A DNA stretch of 64,000 nucleotides from Candidatus Onthenecus intestinigallinarum (GTDB lineage: Bacteria; Bacillota; Clostridia; Christensenellales; Aristaeellaceae): contig DVFJ01000006.1 of NCBI GenBank assembly GCA_018713325.1, forward strand, positions 62,001 through 126,000, given 5' to 3'. Of the stretch, positions 52,797 to 62,095 are shown in pieces; positions within the stretch are counted from its first letter, which is position 1; each line of letters opens with the position of its first letter. The position numbers and the translations under genes are program-made. Under the pieces are notes generated by a model. That model was not told the DNA's origin, searched no databases, and saw only the letters and a program-made list of their open reading frames with translations.

Positions 52797-55673
52797 TTGG
52801 CCGGCAAAAGTCGAAAGAAGCGAAAGACGAACGTGGGCGATCGGATCACACGCGGCGCATGCGGGATCATGACCCTGTGCCTGGGCATCCTGATGTTCGC
52901 GTGCCTGTTCGTGGCGTCGGATGCGGTGGTGATTCAGACGCTGCGCGCCATCATCCAGGGAATCGCCGGCGCGCTGTGCCCGCTGATCCCGATCATCGTC
53001 TGCTGGGGCGGCATCCTGCTGACCTTCTCGGCGCAGGGGCGCGTCAGCCCGCGCCGCATCGTCTGCTTTGTGGCGCTGTTCGTGTGCGTGGCCTCGATCT
53101 TTCAGCTCTACCAGATCAACGACGTGCTGCGCTACATGCAGTACAATCAGCTCTCGGAGAACTACTTCGAGTTTATCCGCCTCTCGTATATCCGCTCCAG
53201 CGCCATCAAGACCGGCGGCGGCGTGCTGGGCGCGCTGCTGGCCTGGCCGATGTGGCGCGCGCTGGATCTGTGGGGCAGCATGCTGCTGTTCATCTTCGTC
53301 ATCCTCGCCGATCTGATGCTGATCACGGGCATCTCGCTCTATCAGGTGAGCGATTACGTGCAGGCGCTCTTCGGCGACGTGCGCCAGAACCTCAGCGAAC
53401 GCCGGGAGGAGCGCCGCGCCGCGCGCGAGGCCGCGCTGGAGCAGCAGGCGCAGGAGGAGCCGGTCCGTCCGGCGTCCACCTCGCGCGTGCTGCGGGAGGA
53501 GGAGCGGCCGCAGAAGGCGCGGCGGACGCGTGCGCGCAGGCCGCAGCGGCAGGAGGAAGAGGATCCCTATGTCGCGCCGGAGGAACCGGCGTATGAACAG
53601 GCGGAGGCATGGGAGGGCCAGGCGTATGCGCAGGACGCCTATGCCGCCGATGCGCAGGATGCCTATGCCTATCGCGGATACCAGCAGGACGAGCCGCTGC
53701 CCTTCCGCTATGACGAATACGGCGCTTACGGCGATGTGACGGCGCACCAGACGGCCTACGAGGAGGCGCCGCAGCTGTACATCGAGACCATCGAGCCCAC
53801 TACGCCCCCGCGGGCGCAGGAGTCGAAGGTGCTGGACCTGCCGGAGTTCATGCTCAGAAAGCGCGGGCGCAGGGCGCAGACCGCGCAGGATGGACAGCCT
53901 GACGCCGCCGGCGCGCAGCCCGTAGAGGATGCGGGGGATGCCTCCGCGCCATGGGACGCCGTGCAGGCGGACGCTACGCCGCAGCCGGCATCGTGGACGG
54001 AGCCGGAGACCGCGGAAGAGCCGGCTCCGTGGACAGCGCCGGAGGCCGCCGAGGAGCCGGCCCCGTGGTCCGAGCCCGCTGCACAGCGCGGGTCCGTTCC
54101 GCAGACAGAACCCATCCCGCAGACGCCGTCCGCAGTGCAGCCGGAGTCTACCCCGCGACCGGAGCCGTCCCGCAGGCTGGACGACACCCCGATCACCCTG
54201 CCTCAGAAGAAGGAAAACCCGCTCGCCAAGCCGGTGGAGCCGTACTGCTTCCCGCCGATCGACCTGCTCAAAAACGGCAAGCCGCCCGCCACGGGCGACA
54301 TGCGCAAGAAGGACGAGGAGGGCGCGGCCAAGCTGGTCGGCACGCTCAAGAGCTTCGGCGTGCAGGCGAAGGTGCTGAACGTGACGCACGGGCCGGCCAT
54401 CACGCGCTATGAACTGCAGCCGGCGCCGGGCGTGAAGGTCTCGCGCATCCTGAGCCTGGTGGACGACATCGCGCTGAACATGGCGTCGGCGGGCGTGCGC
54501 ATCGAGGCGCCGATCCCGGGAAAGCCCGCGGTCGGCATCGAGATCCCCAACGAGTCCATCGCCACCGTCGCCCTGCGCGACGTGCTCGAGAGCGACGAGG
54601 CCCGGCGCCATCCGTCGCCCCTGGCCTGTGCGCTGGGCAAGGACATCGCGGGGCGCAACATCGTCGCCGACCTGGCCAAGATGCCGCACGTGCTCATCGC
54701 GGGCGCGACGGGCTCGGGCAAGTCGGTGTGCATCAACACGATCATCAACTCCGTCATCTTCCGCGCGACGCCGGAACAGGTGCGCCTGATCCTCATCGAT
54801 CCCAAGGTCGTGGAGCTGTCCGTGTATAACGGCATCCCGCACCTGCTGGTCCCGGTCGTCACCGACCCCAAGAAGGCGTCCGGCGCGCTGTCCTGGGCCG
54901 TGATGGAGATGGATCACCGCTACAAGCGATTCGCCGGCCTGGGCGTGCGCGACATCCGCGGCTACAATGCGGCCATCGGTCCGGAGGAGGAGCGCATGCC
55001 GCAGATCGTCGTCATCATCGACGAGCTGGCCGACCTGATGATGGTCGCGCCCGGCGAGGTGGAGGAGTCCATCTGCCGCCTGGCGCAGCTGGCGCGCGCG
55101 GCGGGCATTCACCTGGTCATCGCCACGCAGCGCCCGTCGGTCAACGTCATCACCGGCGTCATCAAGGCCAACATTCCCTCGCGCATCGCGTTTGCGGTCT
55201 CCTCGCAGGTCGACAGCCGCACGATCCTGGACAGCGCCGGAGCCGAGAAGCTGCTGGGCAAGGGCGACATGCTCTTCGCGCCCCAGGGGACGAACAAGCC
55301 CCTGCGCGTGCAGGGCTGCTTCGTGTCCGACGAGGAGGTTGCGCGCGTGGTCGCCTACGTCAAGCAGCGCTTTGAGGCCGAGTACAACGAGGACGTCATC
55401 GAGCACCTCAACAGCGCCGAATCCGCCCAGGACGAGGCGCACGAGGAGGCCGAGGAGGTCGTTGACGAGTTGCTCGAACAGGCCATCGAGCTGGCGGTCG
55501 AGTCCGGCCAGGCCTCGATCAGCATGCTGCAGCGCAGGCTGCGCGTGGGATACGCGCGCGCAGGACGGCTGATCGACGAGATGGCGCGCCGCGGCATCGT
55601 CGCGCAGGCCGAGGGCGCCAAGCCCCGCGCCGTGCTGATGACGCGCGAGGAGCTGCGCAAGCTCAAGGAATGA
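52797..55673 (+). CDS. FtsK/SpoIIIE DNA translocase
   Basis: 958 residues. A short basic N-terminus precedes four or so membrane helices (to about 190), then a disordered linker of about 310 residues rich in Glu, Ala, Pro and Gln, including a repeat-like stretch of [20 protein letters not shown], then the motor: Walker A GATGSGKS at 636-643, Walker [13 protein letters not shown], and a C-terminal gamma winged helix ([20 protein letters not shown]). The translocase pumps chromosomal DNA across the septum in division or sporulation. TTG 52797 is the start, with GAGGAGG 8 bases upstream. FtsK and SpoIIIE cannot be separated by sequence here. Confidence 0.95.
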   Translation: MAGKSRKKRKTNVGDRITRGACGIMTLCLGILMFACLFVASDAVVIQTLRAIIQGIAGALCPLIPIIVCWGGILLTFSAQGRVSPRRIVCFVALFVCVASIFQLYQINDVLRYMQYNQLSENYFEFIRLSYIRSSAIKTGGGVLGALLAWPMWRALDLWGSMLLFIFVILADLMLITGISLYQVSDYVQALFGDVRQNLSERREERRAAREAALEQQAQEEPVRPASTSRVLREEERPQKARRTRARRPQRQEEEDPYVAPEEPAYEQAEAWEGQAYAQDAYAADAQDAYAYRGYQQDEPLPFRYDEYGAYGDVTAHQTAYEEAPQLYIETIEPTTPPRAQESKVLDLPEFMLRKRGRRAQTAQDGQPDAAGAQPVEDAGDASAPWDAVQADATPQPASWTEPETAEEPAPWTAPEAAEEPAPWSEPAAQRGSVPQTEPIPQTPSAVQPESTPRPEPSRRLDDTPITLPQKKENPLAKPVEPYCFPPIDLLKNGKPPATGDMRKKDEEGAAKLVGTLKSFGVQAKVLNVTHGPAITRYELQPAPGVKVSRILSLVDDIALNMASAGVRIEAPIPGKPAVGIEIPNESIATVALRDVLESDEARRHPSPLACALGKDIAGRNIVADLAKMPHVLIAGATGSGKSVCINTIINSVIFRATPEQVRLILIDPKVVELSVYNGIPHLLVPVVTDPKKASGALSWAVMEMDHRYKRFAGLGVRDIRGYNAAIGPEEERMPQIVVIIDELADLMMVAPGEVEESICRLAQLARAAGIHLVIATQRPSVNVITGVIKANIPSRIAFAVSSQVDSRTILDSAGAEKLLGKGDMLFAPQGTNKPLRVQGCFVSDEEVARVVAYVKQRFEAEYNEDVIEHLNSAESAQDEAHEEAEEVVDELLEQAIELAVESGQASISMLQRRLRVGYARAGRLIDEMARRGIVAQAEGAKPRAVLMTREELRKLKE

Positions 55674-55721
55674 CGAAGGCGCGCGTGGCAAACCATAGAA
55701 TGAAGGACGGAGGGGAGCGCT

Positions 55722-56147
55722 TTGCGAAAGACGGGAACGGTCGTCTCGGTTCAGGACGACATGATCGAGGTACGCTTTGAACGGCCGGAGGCGTGCGCCA
55801 AGTGCGGCGCATGCGGCGAGGGACGCAAGACCTGCACGACGTTGAAGCTGCGGGCCCAGGCGCAGGTCGGGGACGAGGTCGTCGTCGAGCTGCCGGAGGG
55901 CCGCGTCGCCCAGGCGTCGCTGCTGGCCTACACCGTGCCGCTCGTCTTCCTCGTCGCCGGGCTGCTCGCCGCCGCCCCCGTGCGGGCGGCGCTGGGCCTG
56001 ACGGTCTCACAGGACCTGCTGGCCGTGATCCTGGGCCTGCTGGGCCTGGGCCTGTCGCTGCTGATCCTGCGCGCGGTCGAGCCGCGCATCCGCCGCCGCA
56101 GCGGGTGGCGGCCGCAGGTGGTATCCGTCACCCGCAAATCGAGCTGA
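55722..56147 (+). CDS. RseC/SoxR-reducing-system family protein
   Basis: A 141-residue RseC-like membrane protein. The N-terminal beta domain carries the redox Cys set CAKCGACGEGRKTC near 25-38; two membrane helices follow at about 68-115. Family members influence SoxR reduction or sigma-E control in proteobacteria; in Clostridia such genes often accompany Rnf or redox genes. TTG 55722 is the start with GGGGAG close upstream. It is followed by thioredoxin after 35 bases, which fits a thiol or redox role. Confidence 0.88.
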   Translation: MRKTGTVVSVQDDMIEVRFERPEACAKCGACGEGRKTCTTLKLRAQAQVGDEVVVELPEGRVAQASLLAYTVPLVFLVAGLLAAAPVRAALGLTVSQDLLAVILGLLGLGLSLLILRAVEPRIRRRSGWRPQVVSVTRKSS

Positions 56148-56182
56148 ATCAGCGCCGTAAACGGCGCGGAAGGAGGAGCATC

Positions 56183-56512
56183 ATGAACGCATTTGTCAAG
56201 GAATTCACGGAGCAGAACTTCGAGTCGGAGGCCGTCGCCTCCGAGCTGCCGGTGCTGGTCGACTTCTGGGCGCCTTGGTGCGGCCCGTGCCGCATGGTCG
56301 GGCCGCACATCGACGCCGTCGCCGAGCAGACGCAGGGCAAGGCGGTCGTCGGCAAGGTCAACGTCGACGAGAACGCCGGGCTCGCGCAGCGCTTCGGCGT
56401 GATGAGCATTCCCACGCTGGTCGTGCTCAAGGGCGGCCAGATGGTGGAGCGCGTGGTCGGCGCGCGCGGCAAGGAGGACATCCTCGCGCTGCTGGCCCCG
56501 CACATGGCCTGA
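56183..56512 (+). CDS. trxA: Thioredoxin
   Basis: 109 residues with the active site WCGPC at 32-36, the cis-Pro in SIPTLVVLKGG, and the usual LVDFWAPW strand. Reduces protein disulfides. ATG 56183 has AAGGAGGAG upstream. It closes the ftsK, rseC, trxA unit at a strong terminator. Confidence 0.96.
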   Translation: MNAFVKEFTEQNFESEAVASELPVLVDFWAPWCGPCRMVGPHIDAVAEQTQGKAVVGKVNVDENAGLAQRFGVMSIPTLVVLKGGQMVERVVGARGKEDILALLAPHMA

Positions 56513-56520
56513 CCTGCAGG

Positions 56521-56549
56521 GTCCGCGCCCAAAGGCGCGGACTTTTTTT
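56521..56549 (+). terminator. Terminator after trxA
   Basis: GTCCGCGCC/GGCGCGGAC perfect stem, CAAA loop, seven T. Confidence 0.95.
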
Positions 56550-56590
56550 GACCCTGTGGAAAAACATATGCTCTCTTTGCCATTTCCCCC

Positions 56591-56619
56591 TGCACACGGG
56601 GCGAAATGTGTGCTATAAT
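56591..56619 (+). promoter_or_regulatory. Promoter of rnj
   Basis: TGCACA, 17 bases, extended -10 TGCTATAAT. It leaves a leader of about 145 bases with a small GGCG/CGCC hairpin at 56626-56638. Confidence 0.7.
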
Positions 56620-56769
56620 ATAGCTGGCGTTTTACGCCGGTGCGGAGTTCGCTTCGCCTGAAAACATACAAAAAGCACTTGCCGGCATTGGAAGACATGC
56701 GGATTGTGCTTGAAGTAACCATATACTTTCCCAATATGCAAGGCACCAAAGCGTCGAAAGGAGGAAGCC

Positions 56770-58434
56770 GTGGCAGAATTGACATCCAAGCTGCGCATCA
56801 TCCCCCTGGGTGGGGTCGACGAGATCGGCAAGAACATCACGGTCTTTGAGTATGGAGACGACATCGTCGTGGTGGACTGCGGCTCGATCTTTCCCAAGGA
56901 GGACATGCTCGGCATCGACCTGGTCATTCCCGACGTCACCTACCTCGTGCGCAACCGCGACCGCGTCCGCGGCCTGCTGCTCACCCACGGACACGAGGAT
57001 CACATTGGCGCCATCCCGTATGTGATGCGCCAGATTCCCATGCCGCTGTACGGGACGCGCCTGACGCTCGCGCTGGTGGAGAACAAGCTGCGCGAGCACC
57101 GCATCAGCGGTATCCCCATGCATGTGATCAAGCCGCGCGACGCCATCCAGCTGGGCAGCTTCACCGTGCAGTTCATCAAGGTCAGCCATTCGATCGCCGG
57201 CGCGGTCGCGATGGCCATCACCACGCCCGGCGGCACGGCGATCGTCACGGGCGACTTCAAGGTCGACTATACGCCCATCGACGGCTCCGGCACGGACCTG
57301 AACACGCTCGCCGCCTGGGGTACGCGCGGCGTGCTGGCGCTGCTGTGCGATTCGACCAACGTCGAGCGCCCGGGCTACACGATGTCCGAGCGCAAGATCG
57401 GCGAGACGTTCAATTCCTACTTCCGCGACGCGGGCGGGCGCATCATCATCGCGATGTTCGCCTCCAACATCCACCGCATCCAGCAAGTGGTAGACCTGTG
57501 CGACCGCTATCACAGAAGGATCTGTTTTATCGGGCGCAGCATGGTGAATAATATGAGGGTCGCCATGACGCTGGGCGAACTGAAGATCCCGGAGGGCTGC
57601 TGCATCGAGGCGGACGACCTGGACGACTATCCGGAAAACGAGATCGTCGTGCTCACCACAGGCAGCCAGGGCGAGCCCATGGCTGGCCTGACGCGCATGG
57701 CCTACAGCGAGCACCGCAAGTTGCAGATTCGCTCGACCGACCTGGTCATCCTCTCGGCCTCGCCGATCCCGGGCAACGAGGTGTTCGTCTCGCGCGTCAT
57801 CAATCAGCTGTACCGCTGCGGCGCGCAGGTCGTCTACAAGTCCATCGCGGACGTACACGTCTCGGGCCACGCGTGCCAGGAGGAGCTCAAGCTCATCCAC
57901 ACCCTCGTCAAGCCCAAGGTCTTCATCCCCGTGCACGGCGAATACCGCATGCTGTGCCGGCACGCGCAACTCGCGCGCCAGATGGGCATGGACCCGCAGA
58001 ACATCATCATCCCCGAGCCGGGGCAGATCATCGAGCTGGGGGGCGACGGCGTGCGCATCGCGGGCGCGGTGCCCACGGGCGAGATCATGGTCGACGGCCT
58101 GGGCATCGGCGACGTGGGCAACGTCGTGCTGCGCGACCGCAAGCACCTGGCGCAGGACGGCCTCATCATCGTGGTCGTGGGCATCAGCCGGGAGACGGGC
58201 CGCGTGACCTCCGGTCCCGAGATCATCTCCCGCGGATTTGTGTACGTGCGCGAAAACGAGGAGCTGATCGACGGCGTCAAGCAGGTCGCGCAGAACGTCC
58301 TTTCGCAGTACCGTACGATCGATCCCTCCGACTGGACGCCCATCAAGAACCGCATCAAGGACGACATGCACCGGTACCTCTTCGAGCGCATCAAGCGCAA
58401 TCCGATGATCCTGCCCATCATCATGGAGACCTGA
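56770..58434 (+). CDS. rnj: Ribonuclease J
   Basis: A 554-residue metallo-beta-lactamase/beta-CASP ribonuclease acting in mRNA decay and rRNA maturation, with 5'-3' exo and endo activity. The zinc motif THGHEDHIGAIP is at 72-83, VTGDFKVDYTP supplies another ligand, and beta-CASP motifs run from CDSTNVERPG to IPVHGEYRM; a C-terminal dimerisation domain follows. GTG 56770 has AAAGGAGG 5-6 bases upstream. The long untranslated leader is a plausible site of self-control. Confidence 0.95.
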   Translation: MAELTSKLRIIPLGGVDEIGKNITVFEYGDDIVVVDCGSIFPKEDMLGIDLVIPDVTYLVRNRDRVRGLLLTHGHEDHIGAIPYVMRQIPMPLYGTRLTLALVENKLREHRISGIPMHVIKPRDAIQLGSFTVQFIKVSHSIAGAVAMAITTPGGTAIVTGDFKVDYTPIDGSGTDLNTLAAWGTRGVLALLCDSTNVERPGYTMSERKIGETFNSYFRDAGGRIIIAMFASNIHRIQQVVDLCDRYHRRICFIGRSMVNNMRVAMTLGELKIPEGCCIEADDLDDYPENEIVVLTTGSQGEPMAGLTRMAYSEHRKLQIRSTDLVILSASPIPGNEVFVSRVINQLYRCGAQVVYKSIADVHVSGHACQEELKLIHTLVKPKVFIPVHGEYRMLCRHAQLARQMGMDPQNIIIPEPGQIIELGGDGVRIAGAVPTGEIMVDGLGIGDVGNVVLRDRKHLAQDGLIIVVVGISRETGRVTSGPEIISRGFVYVRENEELIDGVKQVAQNVLSQYRTIDPSDWTPIKNRIKDDMHRYLFERIKRNPMILPIIMET

Positions 58435-58472
58435 CGGCAGGCGCGCAAAAACAAAGGACAAATCCAACAGAG

Positions 58473-58499
58473 CGTGCAACGCAGCCGATGCGTTGCACG
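58473..58499 (+). other. Intercistronic hairpin rnj-ylbF
   Basis: Perfect 11-bp stem CGTGCAACGCA/TGCGTTGCACG with a five-base loop but no T run. It is more likely a processing or stability element than a terminator. Confidence 0.65.
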
Positions 58500-58523
58500 T
58501 CTATATTGAGGGGGCGGAAAAAC

Positions 58524-58877
58524 GTGAACATCTACGATACGGCAAACCGCCTGGCCGGCGAGATCCGTGGCAGCGAGGAGTGCAGGGAGCTCGCGCGCCT
58601 GCGCGAGGCCGCCTATGCGGACGAGACGAACCGTGCGCTGCTCAAGGAGTACAAGCGCCTGCAGCTGCAGCTGCAGATGAGCATGACCGGCGCCGCCGGT
58701 CAGATGCCGGACGAGGAGATGAAGCGCTTTCAGCAGCTGGCCTCGCTCCTGTACATGAACCCGGACGTGCAGGCGTATCTGCTGGCGGAGATGCAGATGC
58801 AAAAGACGCTGGCGGACGTGTTCAAGATCCTGACGGACGCCGCCGGGCTGTCGCTGGAGTTGCCGGGAGGCGACTGA
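58524..58877 (+). CDS. YlbF/YmcA-family protein
   Basis: A 117-residue helical protein. NIYDTANRLAGEIRGSEECRE at the start and QLASLLYMNPDVQAYLLAEMQMQK near 75 are the standard YlbF-family signature. In Bacillus the YlbF-YmcA-YaaT complex influences RNase Y activity, competence and Spo0A phosphorylation. Placement right after RNase J suggests a shared role in RNA metabolism, by inference. GTG 58524 is the start; GAGGGGG lies about 9 bases upstream. Confidence 0.88.
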   Translation: MNIYDTANRLAGEIRGSEECRELARLREAAYADETNRALLKEYKRLQLQLQMSMTGAAGQMPDEEMKRFQQLASLLYMNPDVQAYLLAEMQMQKTLADVFKILTDAAGLSLELPGGD

Positions 58878-58898
58878 TCGATGGGAGGCTGAGACGAC

Positions 58899-60095
58899 TT
58901 GGCAAAAAAGCAGAAAAAAGCGCCGCGCGATTACGATCACAAGACGCTGCACGAGGAACGGTCGTACGGTTTTTTCTGGTATGACTGGATCTGGACGGTG
59001 GTGCGCCCGCTGATCGTCTTCACCGCGTCGCTGGCGATCGTGTGCGGCCTGGTGCTCACAGGCTGGAACTTCGTGACCGACCGCTTCATCGGCCCCGTCA
59101 GCGCGGATGACGAGACCCCAGTGGCCTTCACGGTCTCGTCGGGCAGCTCGCTGTCGAGCGTCGCGCGCAAGCTGGAGGAGGCGGGCCTGATCCACAACCA
59201 CACGGTCTTCAAATATGTGACCGACTTCATGGGCAAGGGACAGCTCATCCAGTCCGGCGAGTACACGCTGTCCAAGTCCATGGACATGATGCAGATCATG
59301 GATCAGCTGACCACCGGCGACGGCAAGCCCAACACGCGCATGATCACGGTCATTCCGGGCTGGACGGTCGAGGACATCGCAGCGCAGCTGTTTGCGGACG
59401 GCGTCATCCAGAGCGAAGAGGAGTTCCTCAATCTGTGCAAGACGGGCGAGGAATACGCGGACTACTACTTCATCGCGGACGTGCTGGCGACCTCCGACGT
59501 CTCCCAGCGCAAGTACGTGCTGGAGGGCTACCTCTCGCCCAATACTTACGAGATCTATACCTCCGCAACGGCCGGCGACATCATCGAAAAGCTGCTCGGC
59601 CAGACCGAGGCCGCCTATCCCGCCACCTACGACGAGCGCGCGCAGGAGCTGGGCATGACGATGGACGACGTGCTCACCCTCGCCTCCATGATCGAGCGCG
59701 AGGCCAAGACCGCGGACTTTACCAAGGTCTCCGCGGTGTTCCACAACCGCCTGGCGCAGGACATGACGCTCGGCTCGGATGTGACGATCAAGTACTACCT
59801 CAACTCGGAGAAGATGGCCCTCACCGATTCGGATCTTTCCGTCGAGTCGGCGTACAACACCTACCGGAACAAGGGATTGCCCGTCGGCCCGATCTGCAAT
59901 CCCTCCACGGACGCCATTGTGGCCGCCCTCTATCCGGACGAGCAGTACCGCCAGCAGGGGTATCTGTACTTCTGCAGCAAGGATCCCAACTCGGGCGAGC
60001 TGTACTTCTCCAAGACGCTCGAGGAGCATGAGGCGGCCGTCGCCCAGTACAGGCCGCTGTGGATTGAATACGACGAGAGCAGAGGCATCGAATAA
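58899..60095 (+). CDS. mltG: Endolytic murein transglycosylase MltG
   Basis: 398 residues: a cytoplasmic charged N-terminus, one membrane helix (about 35-57), a LysM-like region with FTVSSGSSLSSVARKLEEAGLI, and the YceG catalytic domain. The catalytic Glu266 lies in LASMIEREA; GYLSPNTYEIY and KGLPVGPICNPS are further family marks. It cleaves nascent glycan strands and sets their length. TTG 58899 is the start with GGGAGG about 10 bases upstream. It is followed by a U32 gene after 3 bases, a conserved Firmicutes arrangement. Confidence 0.94.
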   Translation: MAKKQKKAPRDYDHKTLHEERSYGFFWYDWIWTVVRPLIVFTASLAIVCGLVLTGWNFVTDRFIGPVSADDETPVAFTVSSGSSLSSVARKLEEAGLIHNHTVFKYVTDFMGKGQLIQSGEYTLSKSMDMMQIMDQLTTGDGKPNTRMITVIPGWTVEDIAAQLFADGVIQSEEEFLNLCKTGEEYADYYFIADVLATSDVSQRKYVLEGYLSPNTYEIYTSATAGDIIEKLLGQTEAAYPATYDERAQELGMTMDDVLTLASMIEREAKTADFTKVSAVFHNRLAQDMTLGSDVTIKYYLNSEKMALTDSDLSVESAYNTYRNKGLPVGPICNPSTDAIVAALYPDEQYRQQGYLYFCSKDPNSGELYFSKTLEEHEAAVAQYRPLWIEYDESRGIE

Positions 60096-60098
60096 GCC

Positions 60099-61337
60099 AT
60101 GAAGATCCCGGAACTCCTGGCGCCGGCGGGCGGCATGCGGCAATTGCGCGCAGCCGTCCGCTTCGGCGCGGATGCCGTGTATGTCGGCATGAAGCAATAC
60201 GGCCTGCGCGCGTTCGCGGGCAATTTCGACGACGAGGAGCTGGCGCAGGCCGTGCGCATCGCGCATGGGGCGGGCAGACGCCTGTACGTCACGATGAACA
60301 TCTTCGCCTATGACGAGGACGTGCCCGGCATGCTGGAGGCCGCCCGGCGCGCCCGGCAGACCGGCGCGGACGCGCTGATCGTCACGGACCCGGGCGTGAT
60401 CGAGCTGCTGCGCCGGGAACTGCCGGACATGCCGCTGCACGTGAGCACCCAGGCCAATACGCTCAACAGCCTGACGGCCGCGCTCTACCATCGGATGGGC
60501 GCGCAGCGCGTCATCCTTGCGCGCGAGCTGACGCTGGAGCAGATCCGCCGCATCCGGGCGAGCGTACCGGCGGACCTGGAGCTGGAGACGTTCGTGCACG
60601 GCGCGGTGTGCATGAGCTATTCCGGGCGCTGCGTGCTGAGCAACTACCTCACCGGGCGCGACGCGAACCAGGGCAGCTGCGCGCAGCCCTGCCGCTGGCG
60701 CTACGTGCTCGAGGAGCCCACGCGCCCCGGGCAGTACATGCCCATCGGCGAGGATGCGCGCGGCACGTACATCCTCAGCGCGCGCGACATGTGCATGATC
60801 GACCACATCCCCGAGCTCGTGCAAAGCGGCGTCGCCAGCCTCAAGATCGAGGGGCGTATGAAGACGGAGTACTACGTCGCCACGGTCGTGGGCGCGTACC
60901 GGCGCGCGCTGGACGCCTATGCGGCCTCGCCGGAGGCCTACGCCGCGCAGCGCGAGGCGTTTGTGCAGGAGGTGCAGCGCGCGAGCCACCGGCCGTCGGA
61001 CACGGGCTTTTACTTCGGGCGGCCGGAGCATTGTGCCGGCGCGGAGGGCTTTTTGCAGACGAGCGAGTTCATCGCGACGGTCCTGGACAGGCTGCCCTCG
61101 GGCGAGCTGCTGCTGGAGGTCAAGAACCGTTTCTTCAAGGGCGACGCGCTGGAGGCCATGACGCCTGGAGGCATCGTGCCCTTTACCGCCGGCGACATCG
61201 TGTTGGCCGAGACCGGTGAGCGCGTCGAGGTTGTCGGACAGCCCAAGGCGCGCGTGCGCATTGCGGCGCCGGAGGGCATCGGCGCGGGCGATCTGCTGCG
61301 CGGCCCCTGCCGCAATCACACCCGGATCGAAGGATGA
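60099..61337 (+). CDS. U32-family protein (RNA hydroxylation type)
   Basis: A 412-residue member of family U32, once called collagenases and now linked mostly to tRNA or rRNA hydroxylation (TrhP/RlhA group). ELLAPAGGMRQLRAAVRFGADAVY opens the barrel; the signature ETFVHGAVCMSYSGRCVLSNY near 162 and the Cys set in GSCAQPCRW supply the iron-sulfur ligands. A C-terminal beta domain follows. The mltG-U32 pairing is common. The exact RNA target is not predictable. Confidence 0.92.
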   Translation: MKIPELLAPAGGMRQLRAAVRFGADAVYVGMKQYGLRAFAGNFDDEELAQAVRIAHGAGRRLYVTMNIFAYDEDVPGMLEAARRARQTGADALIVTDPGVIELLRRELPDMPLHVSTQANTLNSLTAALYHRMGAQRVILARELTLEQIRRIRASVPADLELETFVHGAVCMSYSGRCVLSNYLTGRDANQGSCAQPCRWRYVLEEPTRPGQYMPIGEDARGTYILSARDMCMIDHIPELVQSGVASLKIEGRMKTEYYVATVVGAYRRALDAYAASPEAYAAQREAFVQEVQRASHRPSDTGFYFGRPEHCAGAEGFLQTSEFIATVLDRLPSGELLLEVKNRFFKGDALEAMTPGGIVPFTAGDIVLAETGERVEVVGQPKARVRIAAPEGIGAGDLLRGPCRNHTRIEG

Positions 61338-61352
61338 AAATGGAATGCTGGA

Positions 61353-61381
61353 GGCGGCGCTTCCCGAATGGGAGCGCCGCC
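61353..61381 (+). terminator. Hairpin after the U32 gene
   Basis: GGCGGCGCTTCCC/GGGAGCGCCGCC, one-base bulge, loop GAAT; followed only by TTAACC, so a weak intrinsic terminator. Confidence 0.6.
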
Positions 61382-61428
61382 TTAACCATCGGTTGAGCTT
61401 TCGTCCGCGCCGCCTGAATGCGCGTCGC

Positions 61429-61457
61429 TTGCGCGTCACAAAGGCCTGCGGTACAAT
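61429..61457 (+). promoter_or_regulatory. Promoter of the methyltransferase gene
   Basis: TTGCGC, 17 bases, TACAAT (61452-61457). Confidence 0.62.
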
Positions 61458-61518
61458 AAGACCTGTAGGCGGAGGGCGCAGCGTGCGCCGGACGGTTTGG
61501 AAAATGGGGGGAGAATCC

Positions 61519-62037
61519 ATGATTCAACTCAGGCGTGAACTCCGGGGAAAGATCCTGGACATTGGCGGCGGCGGCGAAGGAGTCATCGGACAGCTCTATG
61601 GCGAGCAGGTGGTCGCCATAGACAACCGGCAGGAGGAGCTTGACGAGGCGCACGGCTGCTTTGAAAAGCGCCTGATGGACGCCACCTGCATGACCTTTGA
61701 AGACGGCGCATTTGACAATGTGACGTCCTTTTATACGCTGATGTTCATGAGCGGGGCAGAGCAACAAAAGGCGCTCAGCGAAGCGGCTAGGGTGGTAGCG
61801 CCCAACGGCGAGATCCACATCTGGGACTGCAATATAGCCTGCGCCCATCCGGAACCCTTTTGCACCGACGTCGAGGTTCGGCTGCCAGGCCGCACCATAC
61901 GGACGACGTATGGCGTGGGAAAGCTGGATGCGCAGAGCATGGATTCCATCAGGGCCCTGTGCGAAGAGGCGGGTCTGCGGGTCGAGAAGGCCGAAACGGA
62001 TGGGAGGCATTTCTACCTGAAATGCAGGAAGCGCTAA
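61519..62037 (+). CDS. Class I SAM-dependent methyltransferase
   Basis: A 172-residue small methyltransferase. Motif I is LDIGGGGEGVIGQLYG near 13-28, then AIDNRQEELDEA (acidic residue for the ribose), DATCMTFEDGAFDNVTSFYTLMF and the EAARVVAPNGEIHIWD strand. Substrate unknown. ATG 61519 has GGGGAG about 6 bases upstream; an in-frame ATG at 61504 lies before that site. It is followed by an XRE regulator gene after 58 bases. Confidence 0.85.
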   Translation: MIQLRRELRGKILDIGGGGEGVIGQLYGEQVVAIDNRQEELDEAHGCFEKRLMDATCMTFEDGAFDNVTSFYTLMFMSGAEQQKALSEAARVVAPNGEIHIWDCNIACAHPEPFCTDVEVRLPGRTIRTTYGVGKLDAQSMDSIRALCEEAGLRVEKAETDGRHFYLKCRKR

Positions 62038-62095
62038 CGCGAACGTGGCTGCCGAACGGCTGTCGGGATGGCGACGAAAAAAGGGGGATACATCC

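Noticed and set aside
53940-54080. Tandem repeat in the ftsK linker suggesting a repeat array
   Set aside because: It is a degenerate Glu-Pro-Ala coding repeat within the disordered linker, not a DNA-level array or CRISPR.
52167-55691. Minus-strand open frame of 1174 codons over ftsK
   Set aside because: Shadow of the FtsK/SpoIIIE gene; no ribosome site and no recognisable protein family.
57834-61520. Minus-strand open frame of 1228 codons across rnj, ylbF, mltG and the U32 gene
   Set aside because: The translation is low-complexity Arg/Ala/His-rich with no domain, while the plus strand has four well-identified genes with ribosome sites.
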